Assembly (NCBI GenBank): GCA_938015405.1
Contig: CALLPZ010000319.1
Span: 1 to 14,605 of the forward strand
Reading direction: 5' to 3'
From: an uncultured Pseudanabaenaceae cyanobacterium
GTDB lineage: Bacteria; Cyanobacteriota; Cyanobacteriia; PCC-9006; JAAUQQ01
Length of the DNA stretch: 14,605 bases
The notes under the pieces were generated by a model, which was given only the letters and a program-made list of their open reading frames with translations, made no database searches and was not told the origin of the DNA. Made by a program: the position numbers and the translations under genes. Each line of letters starts with the position of its first letter. Position 1 is the first letter of the stretch. Below, piece after piece: positions 6,833 to 14,483 of this stretch.

Positions 6833-8188
6833 TTGGCTAACGTCGTTGTAATTGGCGCCCAGTGGGGCGATGAAGGAAAAGGTAAGATAACAGACCTTTT
6901 AAGTAAGTCTGCCGACGTGGTAGTTCGTTACCAGGGAGGCGTCAATGCAGGCCACACAGTGGTGGTTGGCGAACAAACCTTCAAGCTTCACCTCATCCCC
7001 TCAGGAATCCTGTATCCCGAGACCCAGTGCATTATCGGCTCTGGAACAGTTATCGACCCAAAGGTGCTGATTGAAGAACTCGACCAGCTCAAAACCTTAA
7101 ATGTCACTTCGGATAATCTAATGATTTCCGAAACAGCTCACGTGACGATGCCCTACCACCGCATCATCGACCAAGCTGCAGAGCAAAAGCGTGGTACCCA
7201 CAAGATTGGTACAACGAAGCGCGGCATTGGCCCCACCTATGCCGACAAGTCCGAGCGCAATGGCATCCGTATTGGCGACTTGATGAATCTAGAGGAGTTC
7301 CACGAACACCTCACTCGCATCACAGCCCAGAAGAACGTCATCTTAGAGAAGCTCTATGAGTTACCTCCCCTAGATGCCGAAGAAATTTTTGAAGAGTATA
7401 AGGGCTATGCAGAACGGCTACGTCCCCATGTTGTGGATAGCTCGTTAGTTCTGGATAAAGCCGTCCAGGGTCACCTGAATATTCTGTTTGAAGGTGCCCA
7501 GGGGACTTTGCTAGACCTGGATCACGGCACCTATCCCTATGTGACCTCTTCCAATCCAGTTGCGGGCGGAGCCTGCATCGGGGCGGGCATTGGTCCCACC
7601 ATGATTGACCGGGTGATTGGTGTTGCCAAGGCTTACACCACCCGCGTGGGCGAAGGTCCTTTCCCCACTGAACTCCATGAGGAAATGGGCGAGCAACTCG
7701 GCTCCCGTGGCGCAGAATTTGGCACCACCACTGGGCGTCAGCGACGCTGCGGCTGGTTTGATGCGGTCATCGGCCGTTATGCCGTGCGTATCAATGGTCT
7801 CGACTGCTTGGCTATTACCAAGCTGGATGTCCTGGACGAGATGGATGAGATCAAGGTTTGCGTAGCCTACGAGGTGGATGGTGAGTCTTGTCACGATTTG
7901 CCCACTAGCGCGACGAGATTCGGCCGTTGCAAGCCGGTTTACAGAACCTTGCCAGGCTGGAAAACCTCGACAGAAGAATGCCGTAAGCTTGAAGACTTGC
8001 CCAAGGAAGCCTTGGACTATCTCAAGTTCTTGGCAGAACTCATGGATGTCCCCATCGCAATTGTTTCGTTGGGTGCCAGCCGTGATCAAACCATCATTGT
8101 GGAAGATCCAATCCATGGTCCTAAGCGAGCACTGCTCCATGCTGATGGCACTCCAGCCGTGGGAGCCTCTGGCTTTGTAGAAGTCTAA
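6833..8188 (+). CDS. purA: Adenylosuccinate synthetase
   Basis: PurA joins aspartate to IMP using GTP, giving adenylosuccinate, the first committed step from IMP to AMP. The 451-residue product has the family motifs: the P-loop-like WGDEGKGK (11-18, catalytic Asp14), GGVNAGHT with His41, GTTKRGIGPTY (126-136), EGAQGTLLD (220-228), the aspartate-binding GTTTGRQRR (297-305) and the guanine-specificity TKLDVLD (329-335). The start is a TTG at 6833. An in-frame stop lies at 6779 and no ATG or GTG occurs between, and the product then begins MANV, as in other cyanobacterial PurA proteins. No clear Shine-Dalgarno precedes it, so initiation may be weak or rely on the leader. It is probably monocistronic, with its own promoter and a terminator at 8226-8270. 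Confidence 0.96.
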   Translation: MANVVVIGAQWGDEGKGKITDLLSKSADVVVRYQGGVNAGHTVVVGEQTFKLHLIPSGILYPETQCIIGSGTVIDPKVLIEELDQLKTLNVTSDNLMISETAHVTMPYHRIIDQAAEQKRGTHKIGTTKRGIGPTYADKSERNGIRIGDLMNLEEFHEHLTRITAQKNVILEKLYELPPLDAEEIFEEYKGYAERLRPHVVDSSLVLDKAVQGHLNILFEGAQGTLLDLDHGTYPYVTSSNPVAGGACIGAGIGPTMIDRVIGVAKAYTTRVGEGPFPTELHEEMGEQLGSRGAEFGTTTGRQRRCGWFDAVIGRYAVRINGLDCLAITKLDVLDEMDEIKVCVAYEVDGESCHDLPTSATRFGRCKPVYRTLPGWKTSTEECRKLEDLPKEALDYLKFLAELMDVPIAIVSLGASRDQTIIVEDPIHGPKRALLHADGTPAVGASGFVEV

Positions 8189-8225
8189 ATCATTAGCGCT
8201 TCTGAGCGAGCGGCTTGAAAGATTC

Positions 8226-8270
8226 AACAAAAAGGCCGCGATGGAAAAACACCATCGCGGCCTTTTTGTT
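8226..8270. terminator. Bidirectional terminator purA / ridA
   Basis: A perfect 19 bp inverted repeat (8226-8244 with 8252-8270) has a 7-base A-rich loop, an A5 run at the left and a T5 run at the right. It lies between the convergent purA and ridA ends and should terminate both transcripts. Confidence 0.88.
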
Positions 8271-8295
8271 CATGCCTAGTACGAAACGAGCCAGG

Positions 8296-8682
8296 CTAGA
8301 TCACAGCGATACATTCCACTTCCACCAGCACATCCTTCGGCAGACGCGCCGCTTCCACGCAGGCCCGAGCAGGGGCTGTAGCCTCATCAAAGAACTTGCT
8401 ATAGACCCCGTTCATCGTGACAAAGTCATTCATATCTGCCAAAAACACACCGGTCTTAACCACATGGCTAAAATCCGCTCCAGCGGCCTTTAGGACCTCA
8501 CCCAAGTTTTTCATCACCTGCTCTGTTTGAGCAGCCACATCACCATCACCAATGATTTTTCCCGTGGCCGGATCAATCGCAATTTGCCCAGAGGCAAAGA
8601 TCATCTTGCCACTCGCCGCGATCGCCTGGTTATAAGGCCCAACAGGGGCTGGTGCTTTATCGGTCTGAATTACTTCACGCAT
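8296..8682 (-). CDS. ridA: RidA family reactive enamine/imine deaminase
   Basis: RidA hydrolyses reactive 2-aminoacrylate and related enamine/imine intermediates released by PLP enzymes to 2-oxo acids and ammonia, protecting other PLP enzymes. The 128-residue product matches the family in length and motifs: APAPVGPYNQAI near the N-terminus (10-21), FASGQIAIDP (29-38), and the C-terminal PARACVEAARLPKDVLVE block, which holds the conserved arginine that binds the substrate carboxylate. The ATG at 8682 gives the standard N-terminus; no Shine-Dalgarno is obvious. The protein acts in the cytoplasm, probably as a trimer, as in known relatives. It is transcribed towards purA and shares the terminator at 8226-8270. 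Confidence 0.94.
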   Translation of the reverse strand: MREVIQTDKAPAPVGPYNQAIAASGKMIFASGQIAIDPATGKIIGDGDVAAQTEQVMKNLGEVLKAAGADFSHVVKTGVFLADMNDFVTMNGVYSKFFDEATAPARACVEAARLPKDVLVEVECIAVI

Positions 8683-9179
8683 GGAATGCCATCGCTAAAG
8701 ATTGGACGACACTGTTCCCCGAAGAATCGTAGAACAATGACCCGAGGGATAATATATCAATCAGAAGTGGCTTCAGGTGAGACGACTAGAATCCAACCCA
8801 AAGCAGGGAAGTCAGAGCTGACTGACTGCAAACAATCTGACAAAGCGTGACAGACAAGGCTCATAAACTTCTCAGAAAACCAGGTGACCTGAGTCTCACA
8901 CCAGTCGCTGAAACGACAGGAATCTATGGCTTTGACGTTTCTAGATGAGAAACGCCACTGGCCAGATTAATTTTGATAGATTTTTTCCAGAATTGGTCCA
9001 TCATAGATAGGTCAGCAAGAATTGAGTACAAATGCTCATTTTCTTCCATGGGAATCAAGAACTCAGCTCGCTTCAATGCCTTGAAGGATTAAGTTCCCCC
9101 TTCAACAACCTTGCCAGTAGCCGTCCAGAACTTGAGGGAGACTGCCCCTCGGATCACATCGCAGCATCAGGAGCTCATC
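8683..9179. other. Gene-free region between ridA and the orphan ORF
   Basis: About 497 bases with no supported coding frame. It must hold the ridA promoter; an AT-rich TATTAT/TATATT stretch at 8749-8756, read on the minus strand, is a possible -10. Structure seen: the small palindrome CAGGT-g-ACCTG at 8881-8891; a perfect 7 bp hairpin CGTTTCT-agatg-AGAAACG at 8936-8954, with a T6 run some 25 bases later; and TTGAAGG (9081-9087) opposite CCTTCAA (9099-9105). No known RNA family was recognised, and the Yfr1 core motif was not found. Confidence 0.5.
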
Positions 9180-9482
9180 ATGGGCAAACTTTCCGACAAA
9201 GACCTTCAAGCTATTCATAACCTCGCTCCTCTGTGGCAACCGATTGAGCCACTCTGGTGGCGTAATCCCTTGGATTATCGCCTGGAGTTAATCTCCCAGC
9301 CCGCACCTAGCCCCGCAGGCACCCCCGCAAGCTGCGCCCTCCAGGGTTGCCGCTATGGCCTCTATCGTCCTGGCATGAGTCAAGCATTTGCCTATTGCAC
9401 GACTCATCGTGATGCGACGCAGTTGGTGGTGACCGATGCCTTGACTCGCCATCGGCAGGCCCATATGGCGATCGCAGGCTAG
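9180..9482 (+). CDS. Hypothetical protein with a Cys/His cluster
   Basis: The function is not recognised. The 100-residue product starts at an ATG with a strong AGGAG six bases upstream (9169-9173). The frame is open 23 codons further back, but that ATG at 9111 lacks such a site. The N-terminal half is rich in Trp and Pro (PLWQPIEPLWWRNP, 17-30). The C-terminal half has a possible metal site, Cys52-X4-Cys57-X15-Cys73-X2-His76, within a stretch also containing RYGLYRPGMS. No signal peptide or membrane segment is present, so a small cytoplasmic protein is likely. It has its own terminator and is convergent with futB. A HIP1 site at the 3' end fits the host genome, so recent transfer is not suggested. 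Confidence 0.75.
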   Translation: MGKLSDKDLQAIHNLAPLWQPIEPLWWRNPLDYRLELISQPAPSPAGTPASCALQGCRYGLYRPGMSQAFAYCTTHRDATQLVVTDALTRHRQAHMAIAG

Positions 9483-9524
9483 ACCTTAAAGCCAGCCCCT
9501 CCTTTCGGCTTAATCCAACACAGT

Positions 9525-9567
9525 GAAAAGCCCCTGCCTAGATTTGATGTCTAGGCAGGGGCTTTTC
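9525..9567. terminator. Bidirectional terminator orphan ORF / futB
   Basis: A perfect 18 bp inverted repeat (9525-9542 with 9550-9567) encloses the loop tttgatg. A-rich on the left and T-rich on the right, it lies between the convergent orphan gene and futB and should end both transcripts. Confidence 0.87.
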
Positions 9568-9585
9568 TGTCGAGTTCAGCCATTC

Positions 9586-9609
9586 GCCGCGATCGCTAAC
9601 GATCGCGGC
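9586..9609. repeat. HIP1-based perfect inverted repeat at the futB stop codon
   Basis: GCCGCGATCG (9586-9595) and CGATCGCGGC (9600-9609) are exact reverse complements around the 4-base centre CTAA, which contains the futB stop codon. The left arm overlaps a full HIP1 octamer. In the futB mRNA it would form a GC-rich 10 bp hairpin with a tetraloop directly ahead of the terminator. Confidence 0.6.
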
Positions 9610-11281
9610 TCGTAGCAATCCGCCAGCTCAACAGCACCACCGGCAGCAAGCCAACAAGCAAAATAGCCAGAGCAGGAGCCGAGGCTTCAGCCAAGCGCTC
9701 ATCGGAGGCGTACTGATAGACGCGGATGGCAAGGGTGTCGAAGTTAAAGGGCCGCATCACCAGGGTCGCAGGCAATTCCTTCATGACATCCACAAACACC
9801 AGCATCAGGGCAGTCAATATGCCGCTGGTCATCAGCGGCATATGAATTTTAGCGAGGGTTTGGGTAGGTCCCTGGCCCAGGCTCCGAGCGGCATCATCAA
9901 AGCTAGGGCGGATTTTTTGCAGGCTGGTTTCCAGGGTATTGAAGGAGACAGCCAGGAAGCGTACCAAATAGGCAAAGACTAAGGCCAACGCTGTCCCACT
10001 AAGGGCCCAGCCCCATCCCAACCCACTCATCAATTGGTCAAATTTTCCCAAAGGGATGAGAAATCCCACGGCAATCACGGCCCCTGGCACGGCATAGCCC
10101 ATGGCCGCTAAACGGGCACTCACCCGCAGGGTGGGATTGGCATTGAGCCGCAGGCCATAGGCCACCACGAGGGCAAGTAGTAAACCCAAGATCGCAGTGG
10201 CCGTCGCCAGAATAATGCTGTGGCTGCTAAGCCGCCAGAAGTCAGCATTAAAGGTCTCCGAAGCGTTGAAAATCGCCAGTTGCAACAAGTACAACGCCGG
10301 AATCACCAGGCCCAGAGCCACCGGCAATAGGCAGATCAAAAAGGCTGCCAACGCCTTAAGCCAGTTCAATCGATAGCCCGGCAGGCGCTGGCGAGGACTA
10401 TCACACTGATAAAACTTGGCCTGGCGGCGAGACCACCCTTCCAAGAACACCAAGGTCAAGATAAACAGCATCAGTACAGCGGCCAACTGGGTCGCCGCCA
10501 CCCGCTCTCCCATGCCAAACCAGGTGCGATAGATTCCACTGGTAAAGCTATCCACCCCAAAATACTGGACCGTACCAAAGTCATTCAGGGTTTCCATCAG
10601 AGCCAAGGCCAGGCCGCCCATAATGGCAGGACGGGCCAGGGGCAAGGCAATGGAAAAGAAGCCACGCCAGGGACCACAGCCCAGTGCTCGGCTCGCTTCC
10701 ATCGTTCGAACAGATTGTTCTAGAAATGCCACCCGAGCCAGGAGATAAACATAGGGGTAGAGGGTGAGACTGAGCATCGCGATCGCGCCCCCCAAAGACC
10801 GCACCTCCGGGAACCAATAATCTGTGACGCTCTCCCAACCAAACAGCCCTCGCAAGCTCGACTGCACCGGCCCCCAATAGCCCAATAGCTCCGTGTAGGT
10901 ATAGGCCAACAGATAGGCAGGCACCGCCAGGGGCAATAGCAAGCCCCATTCAAAAAGACGTCGCCCCGGAAATCGGCAAATCGTCACCAACCAGGCCGTG
11001 GCCACGCCAATGACAGTCACTCCCAGCCCTACGCCCACCATCAGGGCCAGGGAGTTGCCGATGTAGCGCGTCAAAACCGTCTCGGCTAAGTGGCTCCAGA
11101 TATCAGAAGAATTGACAAAAATGCTACTCAGAACCACCAGGACCGGTAGCATCACAAAAGCCGCGATCGCGATCACCGCTAGACTCCATCCCTGACTCAA
11201 CCAAGGATGATTACGCAGAAAATCAAGAGGTCGACGAACCTGAGCAAAGACGCCTAAGGGCGTACGCAAGGGACCAGCCAC
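9596..11281 (-). CDS. futB: Iron(III) ABC transporter permease (FutB/FbpB family)
   Basis: This is the inner-membrane channel of the ferric iron importer, working with a periplasmic iron-binding protein (FutA, not in the window) and the ATPase FutC. The 561-residue product is the usual double-length permease: two fused six-helix halves, each with an ABC-contact EAA loop, the first at about 195-220 (EASRALGCGPWRG and following) and the second at about 462-488 (DDAARSLGQGPTQ and following). ELPATLVMRPFNFDTLA near 502-518 is typical of the Fbp/Sfu/Fut family. The start is a GTG at 11281 with AGGA (11290-11293) at good spacing; an in-frame stop lies just upstream and the next in-frame Met (44) would remove part of the first helix. 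It is divergent from futC across 95 bases. Confidence 0.93.
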   Translation of the reverse strand: MAGPLRTPLGVFAQVRRPLDFLRNHPWLSQGWSLAVIAIAAFVMLPVLVVLSSIFVNSSDIWSHLAETVLTRYIGNSLALMVGVGLGVTVIGVATAWLVTICRFPGRRLFEWGLLLPLAVPAYLLAYTYTELLGYWGPVQSSLRGLFGWESVTDYWFPEVRSLGGAIAMLSLTLYPYVYLLARVAFLEQSVRTMEASRALGCGPWRGFFSIALPLARPAIMGGLALALMETLNDFGTVQYFGVDSFTSGIYRTWFGMGERVAATQLAAVLMLFILTLVFLEGWSRRQAKFYQCDSPRQRLPGYRLNWLKALAAFLICLLPVALGLVIPALYLLQLAIFNASETFNADFWRLSSHSIILATATAILGLLLALVVAYGLRLNANPTLRVSARLAAMGYAVPGAVIAVGFLIPLGKFDQLMSGLGWGWALSGTALALVFAYLVRFLAVSFNTLETSLQKIRPSFDDAARSLGQGPTQTLAKIHMPLMTSGILTALMLVFVDVMKELPATLVMRPFNFDTLAIRVYQYASDERLAEASAPALAILLVGLLPVVLLSWRIATSRDR

Positions 11282-11376
11282 AGCAGCATCCTATTGAGAA
11301 AAAGTCTCAAGGATTAATCTACACTAGGTATATCCGCTGTTTCTACCCTGACGAACCTTCCTCAAGCCCAACCTCT
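11282..11376. promoter_or_regulatory. Divergent futB-futC control region with 6-5-6 palindrome
   Basis: These 95 bases must hold the promoters of both iron transport genes unless they are read from further away. TTGAGA (11294-11299) and TCTCAA (11305-11310) form a perfect palindrome around aaaag. It ends 13 bases before the futB start and next to its ribosome site. It does not match the classical Fur box (GATAATGATAATCATTATC type). AT-rich -10-like stretches are present at 11312-11334, but no pair with a good -35 was convincing. Confidence 0.45.
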
Positions 11377-12501
11377 ATGTCTGTTGCTGAAGCAAATTTG
11401 TCATCGCCAGTTGACACCGTACCCACATCAGGAGATCCCATCCTTCAGCTCCGGGGCGTGGTGAAGCAATATCCAGGTGTCAGCTCCCCTGCCGTTGCAG
11501 ATGTAAGCCTTTCACTTCAACGGGGCGAAATTTTAAGCCTGCTGGGACCCTCCGGTTGCGGTAAGACCACCTTATTGAGAATCATTGCCGGGTTTGAGCA
11601 AGCTCAAGCAGGGGATCTCTTCATTGAGGGAGTCGAGATGACCCGCCGCCCTCCCGAGAAGCGCGGCGTGGGCATGGTTTTCCAGGACTATGCGCTGTTC
11701 CCTCACCTGACTGTTCAGAAAAACGTGGCCTTCGGCCTCAAGGGCAGTCGCAGGAAGTCCCATCAAGCCAAGCAGCGTCAAGCTCTCCGCGTTCAGGAAG
11801 TCCTGACCCTCGTGGGCCTAGAAGACTTTGGCGATCGCTACCCCCATGAGCTGTCCGGGGGACAACAGCAACGCATTGCCTTAGCTCGTGCCTTAGCCCC
11901 AGCCCCCTCCTTGGTCTTGCTCGACGAGCCCATGAGCAACCTGGATGTCCAAGTACGCCTGCGACTACGCCAAGAATTACGGGACATTCTCAAGAAATCC
12001 CACACCACAGCGATCCTCGTGACCCACGATCAAGAAGAAGCCCTCAGCGTGGCCGATCGCATTGCCGTCATCCGCCAAGGTCAAGTGGAGCAGTATGGTT
12101 TCCCTGAAGAGATCTATCAAAGCCCGGCTAGCCGATTTGTGGCCGATTTTGTCACCCAAGCCAATTTTCTAACGGCTCAGCAACGAGAGCTGGACCTCTG
12201 GGAAACCGAGATTGGCTGTTTTCGGGCCAGGGTCACCGGGCTCGTCAATGCCCAACTCCAACCCAACAGCGGTGAAATGATGCTGCGTCAGGAGGATGTC
12301 GTCTTACTGCCCGATCCATCGGGTAATGGGCTGGTGCGCGATCGCCAGTTTCTGGGCCGTGAGCATCGCTACACCATTGGCTTAGCATCAGGAGGCCAGC
12401 TCCTCGCCCGAATGCCTGTGAGCCAAGCTATCCCAGTGGGAACAACCGTGAAAGTCACCGTCGCCCAACATACCCCCCAAGTTTTTATCAACTCTAAATA
12501 G
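11377..12501 (+). CDS. futC: Iron(III) ABC transporter ATP-binding protein (FutC/FbpC)
   Basis: FutC powers ferric iron import through FutB. The 374-residue product has a complete ABC ATPase domain: Walker A GPSGCGKTT (57-65), Q-loop Gln103 in VFQDYALFPHLTV, signature LSGGQQQR (159-166), Walker B LVLLDEP (179-185), and the H-loop His217 in THDQEEAL. An accessory C-terminal domain of about 120 residues, with the OB/TOBE character of the FbpC/MalK group, includes REHRYTIGL and MPVSQAIPVG. The neighbouring futB makes iron the likely substrate; the ATPase alone could be read as a sulfate, spermidine or thiamine type. The ATG at 11377 has no clear Shine-Dalgarno. No substrate-binding protein gene is adjacent. 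Confidence 0.9.
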   Translation: MSVAEANLSSPVDTVPTSGDPILQLRGVVKQYPGVSSPAVADVSLSLQRGEILSLLGPSGCGKTTLLRIIAGFEQAQAGDLFIEGVEMTRRPPEKRGVGMVFQDYALFPHLTVQKNVAFGLKGSRRKSHQAKQRQALRVQEVLTLVGLEDFGDRYPHELSGGQQQRIALARALAPAPSLVLLDEPMSNLDVQVRLRLRQELRDILKKSHTTAILVTHDQEEALSVADRIAVIRQGQVEQYGFPEEIYQSPASRFVADFVTQANFLTAQQRELDLWETEIGCFRARVTGLVNAQLQPNSGEMMLRQEDVVLLPDPSGNGLVRDRQFLGREHRYTIGLASGGQLLARMPVSQAIPVGTTVKVTVAQHTPQVFINSK

Positions 12502-12685
12502 GCATCGCAATGGGCAGCCCTCCCCAATAAAACTCACGGACGCTTTCGCTTATCTACAACATCGGCTGAGCCACCCACTCAAACATTACGTTCCACGCTG
12601 CCTCAAGCATCAGCGGTAAAGCGGCATGACAGAATTAGGCAGTGGAATCCATCACGAACTCCACCCGATCGCCGAGACTTCTACC

Positions 12686-14326
12686 ATGCTTCGCCTGACC
12701 GAAATTAAGCTCCCCCTAGACCACGATGAGAAGGCACTAGAGCGAGCCATCATCAAAAAACTCCGGCTGCGAGACGGCCAGCTCACTGGCTACCGCCTCT
12801 TTAAGCGAAGCTACGATGCTCGAAAACGTGAGAATATCCGCCTGATCTACATCGTCGATGTAGACACCACCGAAGAAAAAGGCATTCTCAAACGCTTCAA
12901 AAACGACTCCCACGTATTCCCAGCTCCCAGCACGGACTACAACCTCGTCACCGAAGCCCCCAGGCGACTCAAAAGCCGCCCCATCGTTATCGGCAATGGC
13001 CCTTGTGGCATGTTCGCCGGATTGCTACTGGCTCAGATGGGATTTCGCCCCATCATTTTGGAACGGGGCAAGGAAGTCCATGCCCGCTCCCAAGACACCT
13101 TTCGCTTTTGGAGTAAGGGCACCTTTGACCCAGAATCCAATGCCCAATTTGGCGAGGGCGGCGCGGGCACCTTCTCCGATGGCAAGCTCTACAGTCGCAT
13201 TAAGAAAACGGACAATCGCGGCCAGAAGGTTCTGCTAGAGCTAATCGAAGCTGGAGCAGAACCGGAGATTCAGTTTGTCAGTAAGCCCCACATTGGCACC
13301 TTTCGCCTCGTCAAAATTGTTGAGAACATTCGCAACAGCATCATTCGCTTTGGCGGTGAGGTGCGCTTTGAGCAGCGGGTGGAGGATATCGAGATTGAGG
13401 ATGGCCAAGTGGAAGGGGTGGTACTCGCCAATGGCGATCGCATTGCCACCAACCATGTGGTTCTGGCCGTCGGCCACAGCGCTCGCGACACCTTTGAAAT
13501 GCTCCACCGTCGTGGTGTCTATATCGAAGCTAAGCCTTTCTCCCTGGGCGTTCGCATCGAGCATCCTCAATCCATGGTGGACCAGTTCCGTTTTGGCGAA
13601 TACGTTGGCAATCCCATCTTGGGGGCAGCCGACTATAAGCTGGTACACCACTGCAAGGGAGAAGGGCTGGAAGGGCGATCGGTCTACAGCTTCTGCATGT
13701 GCCCCGGCGGCCAAGTCGTCGCCGCCGCTTCCGAGCCAGGCCGTCTCGTCACCAATGGCATGAGCCAATACGAACGCAGTGGCAAAAATGCCAACAGCGG
13801 CCTCGTTGTCGACATCACCCCGGAGGACTTTCCCGGCGACAGCCCCCTCGCGGGCATCGAGCTACAGCGAGAACTCGAAGCCAAGGCCTTTGCACTGGGG
13901 GGCAAGGACTATAAGGCTCCGGGGCAACTTTTAGGAGATTTCTTAGCGGGGCGACCTTCCCAAGAGCTGGGCAGCGTCACGCCGACCTACAAGCCCGGCG
14001 TGCACCTCTGCGACCTGACAGAAATTATGCCCGACTACGCCGTTGCAGCTATTCGCGAAGCCATTCCAGCATTTGAGAAGAAAATGCCAGGCTTTGCGAT
14101 GTCAGACGCAGTGCTCACAGGCTTGGAAACTCGAACCTCCTCACCGATTCGGATTAAACGGGATAACAAGAGCCTGCAAAGTCTTAATACTCAAGGGCTA
14201 TACCCAGCTGGGGAAGGTGCCGGCTATGCGGGAGGAATCCTCTCAGCCGGGGTTGATGGCATCAAGGTTGCTGAAGCGGTTGCTTGGAACATCGTCAACG
14301 CAGAGCAGCAAGCCATGGCGATGTAG
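12686..14326 (+). CDS. FAD-dependent dehydrogenase-like protein (COG2509 family)
   Basis: This is a predicted cytoplasmic flavoprotein oxidoreductase of unknown substrate. The 546-residue product has an N-terminal region of about 95 residues (YRLFKRSYDARKR, 36-48) and then a Rossmann FAD site, VIGNGPCG (101-108) with acidic Glu127 at the end of the second strand. It also has FGEGGAGTFSDGKLYSRIK, typical of the COG2509 group, and a C-terminal FAD motif, YPAGEGAGYAGGILSAGVDG. GPCG in place of the more usual GPAG is noted. The start is uncertain: ATG at 12686 begins MLRLTEIKLPL, which looks like the natural N-terminus, whereas ATG at 12626 would add 20 residues. Neither has a good ribosome site. 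It follows futC by 184 bases without an intervening terminator, so co-transcription is possible but not shown. Its physiological role is unknown. Confidence 0.88.
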   Translation: MLRLTEIKLPLDHDEKALERAIIKKLRLRDGQLTGYRLFKRSYDARKRENIRLIYIVDVDTTEEKGILKRFKNDSHVFPAPSTDYNLVTEAPRRLKSRPIVIGNGPCGMFAGLLLAQMGFRPIILERGKEVHARSQDTFRFWSKGTFDPESNAQFGEGGAGTFSDGKLYSRIKKTDNRGQKVLLELIEAGAEPEIQFVSKPHIGTFRLVKIVENIRNSIIRFGGEVRFEQRVEDIEIEDGQVEGVVLANGDRIATNHVVLAVGHSARDTFEMLHRRGVYIEAKPFSLGVRIEHPQSMVDQFRFGEYVGNPILGAADYKLVHHCKGEGLEGRSVYSFCMCPGGQVVAAASEPGRLVTNGMSQYERSGKNANSGLVVDITPEDFPGDSPLAGIELQRELEAKAFALGGKDYKAPGQLLGDFLAGRPSQELGSVTPTYKPGVHLCDLTEIMPDYAVAAIREAIPAFEKKMPGFAMSDAVLTGLETRTSSPIRIKRDNKSLQSLNTQGLYPAGEGAGYAGGILSAGVDGIKVAEAVAWNIVNAEQQAMAM

Positions 14327-14373
14327 CAATCACCAACGCTTCTCCTAGCAATATCCAAGCCACCTCCAAGACC

Positions 14374-14415
14374 AAAGGCCAGGCCTGCTCGATTCCTCGA
14401 GCAGGCCTGGCCTTT
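14374..14415. terminator. Bidirectional terminator after the COG2509 gene
   Basis: A perfect 19 bp GC-rich inverted repeat (14374-14392 with 14397-14415) encloses the loop TTCC and is followed by further T residues to 14417. It sits between the oxidoreductase gene and the minus-strand gene end at 14484, so it can serve both. Confidence 0.87.
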
Positions 14416-14483
14416 TTGAATCATTTGTCTAACGACGAACAACCATCAAAAACAGAGGCTATGAATTGCTCCATCTCCTCAGG

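Noticed and set aside
7511..8230. 239-codon open frame on the strand opposite purA
   Set aside because: It lies almost entirely antisense to the conserved purA coding region, has no recognisable motif, and arises from codon bias of the real gene.
8683..9179. Yfr1-type or 6S small RNA
   Set aside because: The Yfr1 core ACTCCTCACAC is absent, and no long 6S-like rod with a central bulge was recognisable by eye.
11294..11310. Classical Fur box in the fut divergent region
   Set aside because: The palindrome found does not match the GATAATGATAATCATTATC pattern by eye, so it is reported only as an unknown palindrome.
13241..13768. Open frames of 162-175 codons on both strands inside the COG2509 gene
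   Set aside because: They are fully nested in a gene with strong flavoprotein motifs. Their products are low-complexity or biased and have no ribosome sites.
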